Program-made: the position numbers and the translations under genes
NCBI RefSeq assembly: GCF_024809975.1
Contig: NZ_JANUDY010000002.1
Span: 248,001 to 312,000 of the forward strand
DNA length: 64,000 nucleotides
Source: Comamonas sp. BIGb0152
GTDB taxonomy: Bacteria > Pseudomonadota > Gammaproteobacteria > Burkholderiales > Burkholderiaceae_C
Direction of reading: 5' to 3'
Notes under the pieces: generated by a model
What the model saw: only the letters and a program-made list of their open reading frames with translations
Database searches by the model: none
Told to the model about the DNA's origin: nothing
Part shown: one piece after another, positions 26,156 through 34,965 of the stretch
Position numbering within the stretch: the stretch's first letter is position 1
Layout: every line of letters begins with the position of its first letter

Positions 26156-26327
26156 CGTTTCAAAAATGGAACGCTGGATTCCACTATTGTAGGCTGTTCA
26201 AGAAATTCTGTTGCCCGGATACTGTCGATCTAGAAATTCGTAAATCTGCGTTTTTTCCAGCATGTGGCCTGTTTCGCGCTCAGGTTGCTGTCGAAACCTT
26301 CAGCGCTATTCTCCAAGAGGCCTACAG

Positions 26328-27023
26328 ATGTCTATTCAATCAGTTGCACTGCCTGCCAATTTCAACGGTGCTAAACCTGTTATTGACCCCGCCAACGTAG
26401 CCATGTTGTTGATTGACCATCAGAGCGGTCTCTTCCAGACTGTGCATGACATGCCGTTCACCACGCTCCGTCGCCTGGCGGCCACTCTGGCCAAGATCGC
26501 CAGTTTAGCCAAAATTCCTGTGATCACCACGGCCTCGGTGCCTCAGGGTCCCAATGGCCCCCTGATCCCTGAAATTCACCAGAATGCACCACACGCGAAA
26601 TATATTGCTCGCAAGGGAGAGATCAATGCTTGGGACAATCCTGATTTCGTGCAAGCAGTGAAAGAAACGGGCAAAAAACAACTCATCATTGCTGGCACTA
26701 TTACCAGCGTGTGCATGGCCTTCCCCTCCATTGCTGCTGTCGCAGATGGCTATCAGGTTTTTGCCGTGATTGATGCCTCCGGCACCTACTCCAAAATGGC
26801 TGAGGAAATCACGCTTGCGCGCATGATGCAAGCGGGCGTGGTGCCCATTGATGTGGCAGCTGTTGCTTCCGAATTGCAAAAGACCTGGAATCGCGAAGAC
26901 GCAGGCGAATGGGCCCAAGCCTACACCGGTATCTTCCCCAACTATCAACTGCTGATCGAGAGCTACACCAAGGCGCAGGAGGTCGTTCAGAAGAACGAGC
27001 AACTGGATTCTCAGCGCACATAA
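26328..27023 (+). CDS. Isochorismatase-family cysteine hydrolase (paralogue 1)
   Basis: 231 residues from the ATG at 26328 (AGAGG site); the open frame extends further upstream without a ribosome site. The catalytic Asp is in LLIDHQSG and the Cys in ITSVCMAF; a basic residue occurs in YIARKGEINAW. The fold cleaves C-N or vinyl-ether bonds (isochorismatase, N-carbamoyl or related amidohydrolases). It shares long stretches with the YcaC-like gene at 27388, indicating an ancestral duplication. Probable target of the divergent LysR gene. Substrate unknown. Confidence 0.85.
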   Translation: MSIQSVALPANFNGAKPVIDPANVAMLLIDHQSGLFQTVHDMPFTTLRRLAATLAKIASLAKIPVITTASVPQGPNGPLIPEIHQNAPHAKYIARKGEINAWDNPDFVQAVKETGKKQLIIAGTITSVCMAFPSIAAVADGYQVFAVIDASGTYSKMAEEITLARMMQAGVVPIDVAAVASELQKTWNREDAGEWAQAYTGIFPNYQLLIESYTKAQEVVQKNEQLDSQRT

Positions 27024-27112
27024 CGCAGCAATGGCGCTTGGGGGGACAAAAATTTGCACCCGTTCATGTGGTAAGCCGAAGGCTCACCTGGTATCCCCTT
27101 GCGACTGTGGTT

Positions 27113-27241
27113 GTGCAGAGCGACTTTGATCCGCTTCTCGGTCTACCAGCGGATGTAAGCGTTGAGTGCATCCATGAATTGCTCGAGGGTCATTGCCTGC
27201 CAGTCTCGAGATAGAGCAACGTGGTTCAACAGGCCGGGCGG
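27113..27241 (-). pseudogene. IS3-family transposase (OrfB) C-terminal remnant
   Basis: Read on the minus strand, this segment encodes RDWQAMTLEQFMDALNAYIRW, then a TAG where a tyrosine belongs, then TEKRIKVAL. This matches the conserved DDE-transposase tail YIRWYNEKRIK of IS3-type elements. Everything before GLLNHVA and after KVAL is lost. The rest of 27024-27387 has no gene except the Shine-Dalgarno region of the next gene. Confidence 0.7.
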
Positions 27242-27387
27242 AATTCTCGGCCAGCCAGGCCCATCTAAGACCTTGGTTTTTGGCCCAGAGCTGAACTACA
27301 CCCATCGCTTCAATCATCAGCTTCCCTTGTCTCAAAAGGCCCGGATATCCCGCCCGTGTGGGCAACAACGCTCCTAAGGAGATTTCT

Positions 27388-28017
27388 ATGAGCAATAAAC
27401 CTTATGTTCGCCTCGACAAGAACAATGCGGCTGTGCTGCTGGTGGACCACCAGACCGGCTTGCTGTCCTTAGTACGCGATATCGACCCCGACAAATTCAA
27501 GAACAATGTGCTGGCCCTGGCCGACATGGCCGAGTACTTCAATTTGCCGACCATCTTGACCACGAGCTTCGAAAACGGCCCGAATGGACCGTTGGTACCT
27601 GAGCTGAAGGAAAAATTTCCCACCGCACCTTACATCGCCAGACCCGGCCAGATCAACGCATGGGACAACGAAGATTTCGTCAAGGCCGTCAAGGCTACGG
27701 GCAAGAAACAGCTCATCATCGCCGGCGTGGTGACTGAGGTCTGCGTGGCTTTCCCCGCGCTCTCGGCCCTGGCCGAAGGCTTCGAGGTGTTCGTGATCGC
27801 TGACGCTTCGGGCACCTTCAACAGTATGACCCAACAGGCGGCCTGGGGTCGCATGGAACAGGCTGGCGCCCAGCTCATGACCTTCTTTGGGGCGGCTTGT
27901 GAACTGCACCGCGATTGGCGCAATGACATCGAGGGTCTTGATACGCTGTTCTCCAACCATATCCCCGATTACCGAAATTTGATCACCAGCTACAACACGC
28001 TGAAGAGCGCTAAGTAA
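27388..28017 (+). CDS. ycaC: YcaC-like isochorismatase-family hydrolase
   Basis: 209 residues from the ATG at 27388, which has a good AAGGAG site. The sequence follows E. coli YcaC closely along its whole length (KPYVRLDKN, VLLVDHQTGLLSLVRDI, NINAW/QINAWDNEDFVKAVKATGKKQLIIAG, FSNHIPDYRNL). Asp20 and Cys119 are the conserved active-site pair; Arg85 occupies the spot often held by lysine in the family. YcaC forms a large octameric assembly of unknown physiological substrate. It is the second of two paralogues separated by an IS3 relic. Confidence 0.9.
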   Translation: MSNKPYVRLDKNNAAVLLVDHQTGLLSLVRDIDPDKFKNNVLALADMAEYFNLPTILTTSFENGPNGPLVPELKEKFPTAPYIARPGQINAWDNEDFVKAVKATGKKQLIIAGVVTEVCVAFPALSALAEGFEVFVIADASGTFNSMTQQAAWGRMEQAGAQLMTFFGAACELHRDWRNDIEGLDTLFSNHIPDYRNLITSYNTLKSAK

Positions 28018-28167
28018 AGCAGCTTGGCAGCTCCACTACGACGATACTGTCTAGGGGTCCTCTGTAAAACCCCCGCCCAATGGGATGGACGCGGATCGCC
28101 CGATATCGCGTCCAGACCGAGGTTGGAGTTTTGCTGAGTCTCCCTAGGGCAGGTGGCGGTGTGTCTG

Positions 28168-28977
28168 TCATAACTGCATCTGCGTTGTCTCAGTCGGCCA
28201 GTAATAGCTGTCCGGCATGGCGCGTGCGCCAAAGATGGCCTGCCCGACGCGGACCACGGTGGCGCCTTCTTCGATGGCGATCTCAAAGTCGCCGGACATG
28301 CCCATGGACAGCTCGTCCATCTCGATGCCCGCAGGTGCGCTTTGCCGCAACTGGTCGCGCAAGGTGCGCAGCAGGATGAAGCACTGGCGCACCCGCTCAG
28401 CCTCTGCTGAAAACAAGGCCAAGGTCATGAGTCCGCGCACGCGCAGCGCGGGGAATGCGGGCAGCTCCTGTATGAATCTCTGCGCGTCCTCGGGCACCAG
28501 TCCGTACTTGCTGGCCTCGCCCGAGGTGTTGATCTGCACAAACACATCCAGCGATCGCCCTTCTGCCTGCAGGCGCCGCTCCAGCGCTTCGGCTACGCGC
28601 AGGCTGTCCAGTGCCTGGAACTCGCTGGCAAAACGCGCCACTAGCTTGGCCTTGTTGGTTTGTAGATGGCCGATGACCGACCATTGCAGGTCATCCAGAT
28701 CCTGCATGGCCGTCCATTTGCCGAAGGCTTCCTGCACCTTGTTTTCGCCCAGCAGGCGGCAACCGGCCGCGTAAGCCAGGCGCAGGCTGGCCTCGGGCTT
28801 GGTCTTGCTGACGGGTAGCAGGCGTACCGTTGCCTTGTCGCGTCCCGCCCGGCGGCAGGCCGCATCGATGCGCGCCTGTACCGCTGCCAGGTTGCGCTGA
28901 AAATCCTCCACCGTGGTGGCTTCGGGGTAGAGGCCATGCTGATCGTGGCCGGTCGGTGTCTCGAATGGTGTTGGCAT
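28168..28977 (-). CDS. yggS: PLP-homeostasis protein, YggS/PLPBP family
   Basis: 269 residues from the ATG at 28977, supported by a GAGGGGG ribosome site and the TGATG junction with benE. The pyridoxal-phosphate-binding lysine is Lys58 in PVSKTKP. Other conserved elements are LLGENKVQEA, WSVIGHLQTNKAK, VFVQINTSGEASKYG, LMTLALFSAE and SMGMSGDFEIAI. YggS family proteins bind PLP without catalysis and buffer vitamin B6 pools; loss disturbs amino-acid metabolism in E. coli. The N-terminus is about 20 residues longer than E. coli YggS. It is co-transcribed with benE. Confidence 0.93.
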   Translation of the reverse strand: MPTPFETPTGHDQHGLYPEATTVEDFQRNLAAVQARIDAACRRAGRDKATVRLLPVSKTKPEASLRLAYAAGCRLLGENKVQEAFGKWTAMQDLDDLQWSVIGHLQTNKAKLVARFASEFQALDSLRVAEALERRLQAEGRSLDVFVQINTSGEASKYGLVPEDAQRFIQELPAFPALRVRGLMTLALFSAEAERVRQCFILLRTLRDQLRQSAPAGIEMDELSMGMSGDFEIAIEEGATVVRVGQAIFGARAMPDSYYWPTETTQMQL

Positions 28978-30218
28978 CAGTTCCCCCTCTTGTTGGGCTG
29001 CGCGGCTGCGATGGCGGCTGGGGATGCCATGTGCGGCAAGCTGCCATTGAGCACGGCATAGGCGATGAGCCCGATCACCAGGCCCCAGAATGCGCCGCCG
29101 ATGCCCAGCAAAGTGATGTTGGCAGCGGCGGCCAAAAAGGTGATCAGCGATGCCTCGCGCGTCCTCACGTCTGCCAAGGCGGTGGCCAGGCTGGTGCCGA
29201 TGGTGCCCAGCAATGCCAGCCCCGCGAGCGTGGTGATGAAGGTGGGTGGGAAGGCCATGAAGGCGGCAGCCAGTGTCAGCCCGAAAACGCCTACGAGGAT
29301 GTAGCCCACGCCTGCGGCGATGCCCGCGATCCAACGCTTGGACGGGTCTTCATGCGCCTCTGGGCCCGTGGCGATGGCCGCGGTGATGGCGGCGATGTTG
29401 AAGGCATGTGAGCCGAACGGGGCCATTAGCAACGAGCCCAGCCCCGTCACCGCCACGATGGGGTTGGCGCTGGTCTTGAAGCCGTCATTGCGCAGCACCA
29501 GCATGCCGGGCATGTACTGGCCGGTCAGCGTGATGACGAACAGGGGGAGGGCGACGCTCAGCAGTGCATGGAGTGAGAACGCAGGCATGGTGAAAACCGG
29601 TGCGGCGAGGCCTAAGCTGAGGCCCGACAGGTTGACCCGATCGTCTATCAGCAAAAAGCCCAGCCCCAGCGCCAGGATGCCGACGATGGCATAGCGTGCA
29701 CTGAAGCGTTTGAGCACCACATAGGCTGCAATCAGCAAGCCCGCCAGCACCGGATCCATGCCCATGCCGCCAAAAGCCTTGATGCCGAATTGCAGCAGGA
29801 TGCCGGCGAGCAAACCTGCGGTTACCCCTGGAGGAATCAGCCGGATCAAGCGTTCGAACCAACCCGACAGCCCCAGCAGCACAAAGGCCGCTGCGGAGCT
29901 CAGATACGCACCGACCGCCTCGGCATACGGCGTAGTTGCCAGCGCCGTGACCAAAAACGCAGCCGCCGGTGTGGACCAGGCGGTGATGATGGGCTCGCGT
30001 GTGTGCCAGCTCAGGAGGATGCCGGTTAGGCCGACACCGATGGAAACCGACCACACCCAAGAGGCGGTGAGCTCCGGGCTCAGGCCCGCAACCTTGGCGG
30101 CCTGGAACACCAGGATGAAGGTACCGCCGTAGTTGACGATGACCGAGATCAGGCCGGCGACGACGGGATGGCTGAGATCTTTCCAACGAATAGGGGAGCT
30201 TGAAGGGCTGAATGGCAT
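28977..30218 (-). CDS. benE: BenE-family transporter (benzoate/H+ symporter-like)
   Basis: 413 residues with about 12 hydrophobic membrane helices, matching the BenE family (HPVVAGLISVIVNYGGT near residue 17, SHAFNIAAITAAIATGPEAH near 272). Family members import benzoate or related anions by proton symport. The stop overlaps yggS (TGATG), and a MocR regulator is divergent. No benzoate catabolic gene is near, so the substrate here is open; a B6-related or amine compound is a context-based guess. Confidence 0.88.
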   Translation of the reverse strand: MPFSPSSSPIRWKDLSHPVVAGLISVIVNYGGTFILVFQAAKVAGLSPELTASWVWSVSIGVGLTGILLSWHTREPIITAWSTPAAAFLVTALATTPYAEAVGAYLSSAAAFVLLGLSGWFERLIRLIPPGVTAGLLAGILLQFGIKAFGGMGMDPVLAGLLIAAYVVLKRFSARYAIVGILALGLGFLLIDDRVNLSGLSLGLAAPVFTMPAFSLHALLSVALPLFVITLTGQYMPGMLVLRNDGFKTSANPIVAVTGLGSLLMAPFGSHAFNIAAITAAIATGPEAHEDPSKRWIAGIAAGVGYILVGVFGLTLAAAFMAFPPTFITTLAGLALLGTIGTSLATALADVRTREASLITFLAAAANITLLGIGGAFWGLVIGLIAYAVLNGSLPHMASPAAIAAAQPNKRGN

Positions 30219-30278
30219 GGCCTGACGGTGACTCCTGGCGAATTGGGTAGCGGGCTGGTGAGACGTTTTTATAGTTTT

Positions 30279-30306
30279 AAAATGGCTTGGTGTTCCCTGC
30301 CATTTT
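30279..30306. promoter_or_regulatory. Perfect inverted repeat between benE and the MocR regulator
   Basis: AAAATGGC and GCCATTTT (8 bp each) are separated by 12 nt, giving half-site centres 20 bp apart on the same DNA face. It lies in the 108-bp divergent gap, 21 nt before the regulator start. MocR regulators typically bind repeats in such gaps. Confidence 0.55.
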
Positions 30307-30326
30307 TATGATGAGGTACAGACCAA

Positions 30327-31826
30327 TTGTTCAAGCACGCGCAACTTGAATCCGTCAAAGCCTGGATCGGCGATCCTGCACATGGCGCCTTGCCGCTACA
30401 TGCGCGCGTGCAGCGGGCCATTCGCCAGCTGATCCTCGACGGTGTGCTGGACGTGGGCAGACCGTTGCCCGCGTCACGTGCCTTGGCGAAGTCCTTGGGG
30501 ATGTCCCGCGATACAGTCGAGTCGGCCTACAGCCAGTTGCATGCGGAAGGCTTTATCGAGCGGCGCGTGGGCAGTGGCAGCTTTGTGTCGGAGCGGGCAC
30601 AGCGTCTGCCCGGGCGCGGCAAGCCGCCGACAACCCCTGCGGACCACCAGACAACACCGCGCCTGAGCCAACGCGGCAGCGCAATGTACCAAGGTGGCGG
30701 GCTGCGCGACTTTCTGGCACCACGCCCGTTTGCGCCTGGCGTGCCGGAAACGCGCAGTTTTCCACTTCAGACCTGGGAGCGACTGGAGCGGCAGGTGTTG
30801 AAGGAGCACGGCAGCTTGGCATTGCTGCACAGCCCGCCCCAGGGCATGGAGGCATTGCGGCGTGCCATCGCTGATTACGTCAATCTCGAACGGGGTGCGC
30901 GGGCCAGCCCCGAGCGTGTGCTGGTGCTGACCAGCTCCCAGCAGGCCTTGACCTTGTGTGCCACCGTGCTGCTCGATGCGGGTGAGCGCATCTTTATCGA
31001 AGACCCCGTTTATCACGGCGCGCGTAAGGCGTTCGATGCAGCCGGGCTGGCCTGCGTGCCCATCCCCTTGGATGCGGACGGCCTGCAGGTGGAGTATTTG
31101 ATTGGGGCCAGCAAGACGCCCAGCGAAGCGGCCAGAGCCGTGTTCCTGACACCATCACACCAATTCCCCACGGGGGCCACACTCTCGCTGGACCGGCGCC
31201 TGGCCATCATCGAATGGGCTAGGCAGCAGCAAAGCTGGGTCATCGAGGACGACTACGACAGCGAATTCCACTACGCAGGTAAACCCACCGCATGCGTCCA
31301 GGGGCTCGATCCGCATGGGCGGACGATCTATATTGGCACGTTCACCAAATCGCTGTTTCCCGGTTTGCGCATCGGCTACATGGTGTTGCCCCAGCAGTTG
31401 GTGGCACCCATGACCGTGGCCCGCACTTTGCTGGATGGCCACAGTGCGCCGATTCCCCAACTCACGCTGGCGCGCTTTATCGAAGGTGGCCATTTTGGCG
31501 CCCATGTTCGCACCATGCGCGCCGTCTACGCCGAGCGCCGCAATGTGCTGGCGCGACTGGTGCGCGAGCACCTGGCCGACTTTGTACAGGCGCGCGTGCC
31601 CAGCGGAGGGATGCAGATGCTGTGCGTGTTTATCCGAGATATCTCCGAGCACAAGGCGGTGGAGTCTGCCCGTGCGGAGGGTATCGACTTGCTGGGGTTG
31701 ACGGCGCTGTATGGGTCCAGCAGGCACCAGGCAGGCTTTCTCATGGGGTTCGCCGCGCATGCTCCGCACGAGCTGGATGTGGCCGTCAAGAAACTGGCCA
31801 AGGTGCTGGCTGCGCTGTGCCGCTGA
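30327..31826 (+). CDS. MocR-type regulator (GntR HTH + class I aminotransferase domain)
   Basis: 499 residues from a TTG start, the only start after an in-frame TGA 12 nt upstream. A GntR winged HTH (about 20-92, SRALAKSLGMSRDTVESAYSQLHAEGFIERRVGSGSFV) is joined to an aminotransferase-like domain (about 125-499) that keeps the PLP lysine K341 (GTFTKSLFPG) and DDYDSEF. MocR proteins sense PLP or an amino-compound adduct and often control neighbouring transport or B6 genes. Here the divergent pair is benE and yggS. Confidence 0.92.
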   Translation: MFKHAQLESVKAWIGDPAHGALPLHARVQRAIRQLILDGVLDVGRPLPASRALAKSLGMSRDTVESAYSQLHAEGFIERRVGSGSFVSERAQRLPGRGKPPTTPADHQTTPRLSQRGSAMYQGGGLRDFLAPRPFAPGVPETRSFPLQTWERLERQVLKEHGSLALLHSPPQGMEALRRAIADYVNLERGARASPERVLVLTSSQQALTLCATVLLDAGERIFIEDPVYHGARKAFDAAGLACVPIPLDADGLQVEYLIGASKTPSEAARAVFLTPSHQFPTGATLSLDRRLAIIEWARQQQSWVIEDDYDSEFHYAGKPTACVQGLDPHGRTIYIGTFTKSLFPGLRIGYMVLPQQLVAPMTVARTLLDGHSAPIPQLTLARFIEGGHFGAHVRTMRAVYAERRNVLARLVREHLADFVQARVPSGGMQMLCVFIRDISEHKAVESARAEGIDLLGLTALYGSSRHQAGFLMGFAAHAPHELDVAVKKLAKVLAALCR

Positions 31827-31963
31827 TGCCTGTGTGTCGGCCTGTACAACCACCAGCGGCTAGCTGAGGTTGGAATAGAGATCTCAGTACACAGTCTTGG
31901 TGACCGTTACGACAAGGCCTTGGTACCAAGCATCCGTGGCCTATGGCAAGAAGACCGCAGTTC

Positions 31964-32287
31964 CTACTTGAGGTCGTGCCTTCTGAGCGCGTTCTGAACG
32001 CGTCTGAAAAACGGTTGGGATTTCGATGCCAGCTCCAGGTCATGCGGTGCGATCTGCTCACAAAGCGATGGCGCGTAGCGCATTCCGGGAAACAGGCTTT
32101 CTTCTATTTGTCTGAACGTGGTGGGCCCCACGGAAGGCATTTGCAGGAGCTTATCGGGGTAGCTCTGCGCTGCTTGCTCGATGGTGGTGATGCCGTTTCT
32201 GGCGAGGACTCGCCACAAATGGGGAGGAAGCACGCCTTTGAGCGGGGTTGCTGCGGGGCTGTCAGGGTGGGCGGGGCAGGTGTTCAT
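31964..32287 (-). CDS. Helix-hairpin-helix protein resembling RNA polymerase alpha CTD
   Basis: 107 residues. Residues about 20-68 (LWRVLARNGITTIEQAAQ..LLQMPSVGPTTFRQIEESL) have the helix-hairpin-helix pattern of the C-terminal domain of RpoA, with the same 'GITT..LL.MPSVG' spacing. The C-terminal 35 residues are basic and helical. Possibly a small DNA-binding protein. It is monocistronic; 31827-31963 and 32288-32545 hold no other gene. Confidence 0.75.
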   Translation of the reverse strand: MNTCPAHPDSPAATPLKGVLPPHLWRVLARNGITTIEQAAQSYPDKLLQMPSVGPTTFRQIEESLFPGMRYAPSLCEQIAPHDLELASKSQPFFRRVQNALRRHDLK

Positions 32288-32545
32288 TGCTAGCCATCAA
32301 ACAAAGGGAACTCGCCAGAACGCGGCCTGCAGGGGCCGCTGCGCATTTCTGGCTGGTTGCTTAGCAGGATAGAGACAATTCGTAACGCTTGGTATCCCCA
32401 AAACTAGTGATAGTGCTTGCGTTCGCGATGGTGCCCATGGGTGTGGACTCGCGCTGTGCAGGCCGCAGCCCGCTATCTGCGGGCCATCGGGTATTTGCAC
32501 AGGTCCTGAACAGGGTAGGCGCCGTGTATCCGGCCCAGCTCAGGG

Positions 32546-32839
32546 TCAGCAGTGCTGGCGCTCACAGGGAATGCCGTCGTTGTCACCATCCATTTTGGTG
32601 TTCGGGCAGTTTTGCAGGAAGAAGGTAGCCTCTTCACAAGAGGTCATCTGTGAGCAATGCGTCCGGCCGTCGCACTGATATTTTGGTTGGCGCACTGGCT
32701 TGCTGCCTACCTGGATATCCCTGTCCCGGGGTTCGGTGCGCAGCAAGTTCGGGCTTGGGTGCGCCGTCTTTTCTTGGTAAGCGGTGTACGCCTTCCAGGC
32801 GGCTGCGGCAATCAGGATATAGAAAAGAAACCGGAACAA
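32546..32839 (-). CDS. Excalibur-domain small secreted/membrane-anchored protein
   Basis: 97 residues from a TTG at 32839 with a GAGGGG ribosome site. An N-terminal hydrophobic segment (about 3-20) is followed by a Cys-rich C-terminal Excalibur domain ending DGDNDGIPCE, the calcium-loop-like motif of this extracellular domain family. Cys residues in CDGRTHCSQMTSC..CPN..CERQHC likely form disulfides. Role unknown. The 220 bp to the next gene (32840-33059) show no gene. Confidence 0.75.
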   Translation of the reverse strand: MFRFLFYILIAAAAWKAYTAYQEKTAHPSPNLLRTEPRDRDIQVGSKPVRQPKYQCDGRTHCSQMTSCEEATFFLQNCPNTKMDGDNDGIPCERQHC

Positions 32840-33059
32840 GCTACACCCCTCGCTGTGTATTCAGAACGGACGTGGATCGTACCCGACCGGGTGTTGCTGG
32901 AGCACTGGAACGCGCCACTAAAGTGTTTGGGTTTTGGAGTTGGGTTTGGTTTTGGTTTGCCTGCTTCGTCGATGAAGACTGGAGAAGCCCACATGTATTC
33001 CAGCCCAGGGGCAGCACCTGCATGGTCGCTTGGGATTGCCTTGGTCTAGAGCGTAGAAA

Positions 33060-34949
33060 CTATGTCGCCACCATGGTGCCACAGGCCAGGGCAAGCGCTG
33101 CCAGGCCCAGCCAGGCATGCGTGGCGGCACGGATGCTGAATACCCAAATGGCGACGAGCAGAAAGAAGACATAGCTCAGCAGGGTCGCGGCCAGTACCGC
33201 TTCGGCGGGCGAGACGCTGCTGAACTGCGGCAGCCGCAGGGCCAGGGCGCTTGCCAGCAGGCTTGCGACGCCGTAGCCGCCCAGGCTGGCTGCCAGCACG
33301 CGGCTGGCAACCTGCAGCCGGTGGTGGGCTCTGGCTGCGGCAGCCTGCCTGGTCGCTGGCCTGGGTTTTGTGGCGGGTGCTTGGCGCTGCCAGCCTTGCT
33401 TTACCTGCCAGGCCATGCCCATCAGCACCAGGCCCAGCGCGATGGCAACGAGTTCCACGCCAGCGCGTTGCCAGTCGCCCAGCAGCGCATAGTGCCAGGC
33501 ACTTTGCCCGGTGGTGACCAGGTTCAGCAGCGGAAGACAGACAGCCAGTGCGCCCGCCAGCGACAGCTGCTCCACCCAGGCCCGTGCCGTGGGTCTGCAA
33601 ACAGCATGCAGCCAGCTAGCGGCCCAGATGAGCAGGAAGCCGCGTATCTCCCAGGCTTCGCGGCCCGGCAGGCCTTGCGGCAAAAGCCGGTTGGCCCAGA
33701 AGTAGCCGATGCTGGCCAGGGCGATACCGGCCAGTGCGGCGACGTTCAGGCTGTCGACGAGCCGGTAGACACCAGCGGTGGCTGGGCCAAATTCCAGGGC
33801 GCTTTTATGGCGGCGCTTGACCATGAACAGCAGCGTGCCGGTGGCCATCATCGCCGTGCCCATCAGGCCCGAGAGGAAGTACATCCAGCGGATGCTCCAG
33901 CCGCCAAAGCTGGCGACGTGCAGTGCCTCCAGCACCGGATGAATATGTCCGCTGTGGGTGGGGGCATCCGGGTCGGGGTTGCGCACTTGCAAAACGGCAC
34001 CGCTCACCCCGTCAAACATGAGCTGGCCGGCCAGGTTGCGGATGCTGCGGGCATCGGCGGGGGGATGGTTGAAGACGCGCACGGTCATGGAGGCGTCGCC
34101 TGGCCGCTCGATAAACAGCATGCGCGGCTGCTGCCCGGTGATGGCCTGGGCCTGGGCCAGCAGTAGTGCCAGGTCGTGCAGTGGCGCAGGGCTGCCCTGC
34201 AGCGCACGGCGCGGCGGGGGTGCTTCGGGCGACAGCGCGGCCTGGAAGCGCCCGTAGGCCTGGGCATCGGTTCCGTACACCGCCTTGATGGGCCAAGGCA
34301 TGTAGCTGGTATAGAAGAAAGCCAGGCCGGTGTAGGTGACCATGAACAGAAAGGGCAGGGCCAGCACGCCCATGGCGTTGTGGGCATCGAGCCAGGAGCG
34401 CTGGCCCTTGCCCAGCCGCAGGGTAAAAAAGTCGGCAAAGATGCGCCGGTGCACCACCACGCCCGAGACCAGGGCAAGCAGCATGCACATGGCCAGAAAA
34501 CCCACCAGCCAAAAGCCCAGCGTGCCGCCATGCAGCGTGTAGTGAAAGCTCATGAAGTGGCGCCCGCCCTCGGTCTTGTGGCCCCAGGGCTGGGCCAGCA
34601 AGGCGCCGGTGGCCGGGTCTAGCGCAGCGGTTTGCAGGCTGCTGCGCTGGCCGCCCGCTGCTTGCCAGGCCAGCAGCAGTGCATCACCGGGCTGCGGGGC
34701 CAGCTCGATGCGCCAGAAACGGGCACCCGGGGCCTGGGTACCCAGATAGCGGGCAGCCTCTTGCAGTGCACCCTGGCTTTGTGCGGCGGGCACGGCTTCC
34801 ACCAGGGGCTGGGCCTGCATCCAGCGTGTGATGGGCGCGCGGAACACGCTCAAGCTGCCGGTGAGGAAGATGGCGCACAGCAGCCAGCCACTGACCAAGC
34901 CGCACCAGGTGTGCAGCCAGGCCATGCGCTTGCGAAATTCGCCTTGCAT
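33060..34949 (-). CDS. PepSY-associated transmembrane protein linked to siderophore receptor
   Basis: 629 residues, last gene of the iron cluster. An N-terminal helix (about 15-33), PepSY-type periplasmic segments, several further membrane helices, and a C-terminal membrane bundle match the PepSY-TM family. These proteins accompany TonB receptors and are implicated in ferric-siderophore reduction at the inner membrane. It starts 16 nt downstream of the receptor stop, so it is co-transcribed. Confidence 0.85.
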   Translation of the reverse strand: MQGEFRKRMAWLHTWCGLVSGWLLCAIFLTGSLSVFRAPITRWMQAQPLVEAVPAAQSQGALQEAARYLGTQAPGARFWRIELAPQPGDALLLAWQAAGGQRSSLQTAALDPATGALLAQPWGHKTEGGRHFMSFHYTLHGGTLGFWLVGFLAMCMLLALVSGVVVHRRIFADFFTLRLGKGQRSWLDAHNAMGVLALPFLFMVTYTGLAFFYTSYMPWPIKAVYGTDAQAYGRFQAALSPEAPPPRRALQGSPAPLHDLALLLAQAQAITGQQPRMLFIERPGDASMTVRVFNHPPADARSIRNLAGQLMFDGVSGAVLQVRNPDPDAPTHSGHIHPVLEALHVASFGGWSIRWMYFLSGLMGTAMMATGTLLFMVKRRHKSALEFGPATAGVYRLVDSLNVAALAGIALASIGYFWANRLLPQGLPGREAWEIRGFLLIWAASWLHAVCRPTARAWVEQLSLAGALAVCLPLLNLVTTGQSAWHYALLGDWQRAGVELVAIALGLVLMGMAWQVKQGWQRQAPATKPRPATRQAAAARAHHRLQVASRVLAASLGGYGVASLLASALALRLPQFSSVSPAEAVLAATLLSYVFFLLVAIWVFSIRAATHAWLGLAALALACGTMVAT

Positions 34950-34965
34950 GGATCGCCTTATGCGG

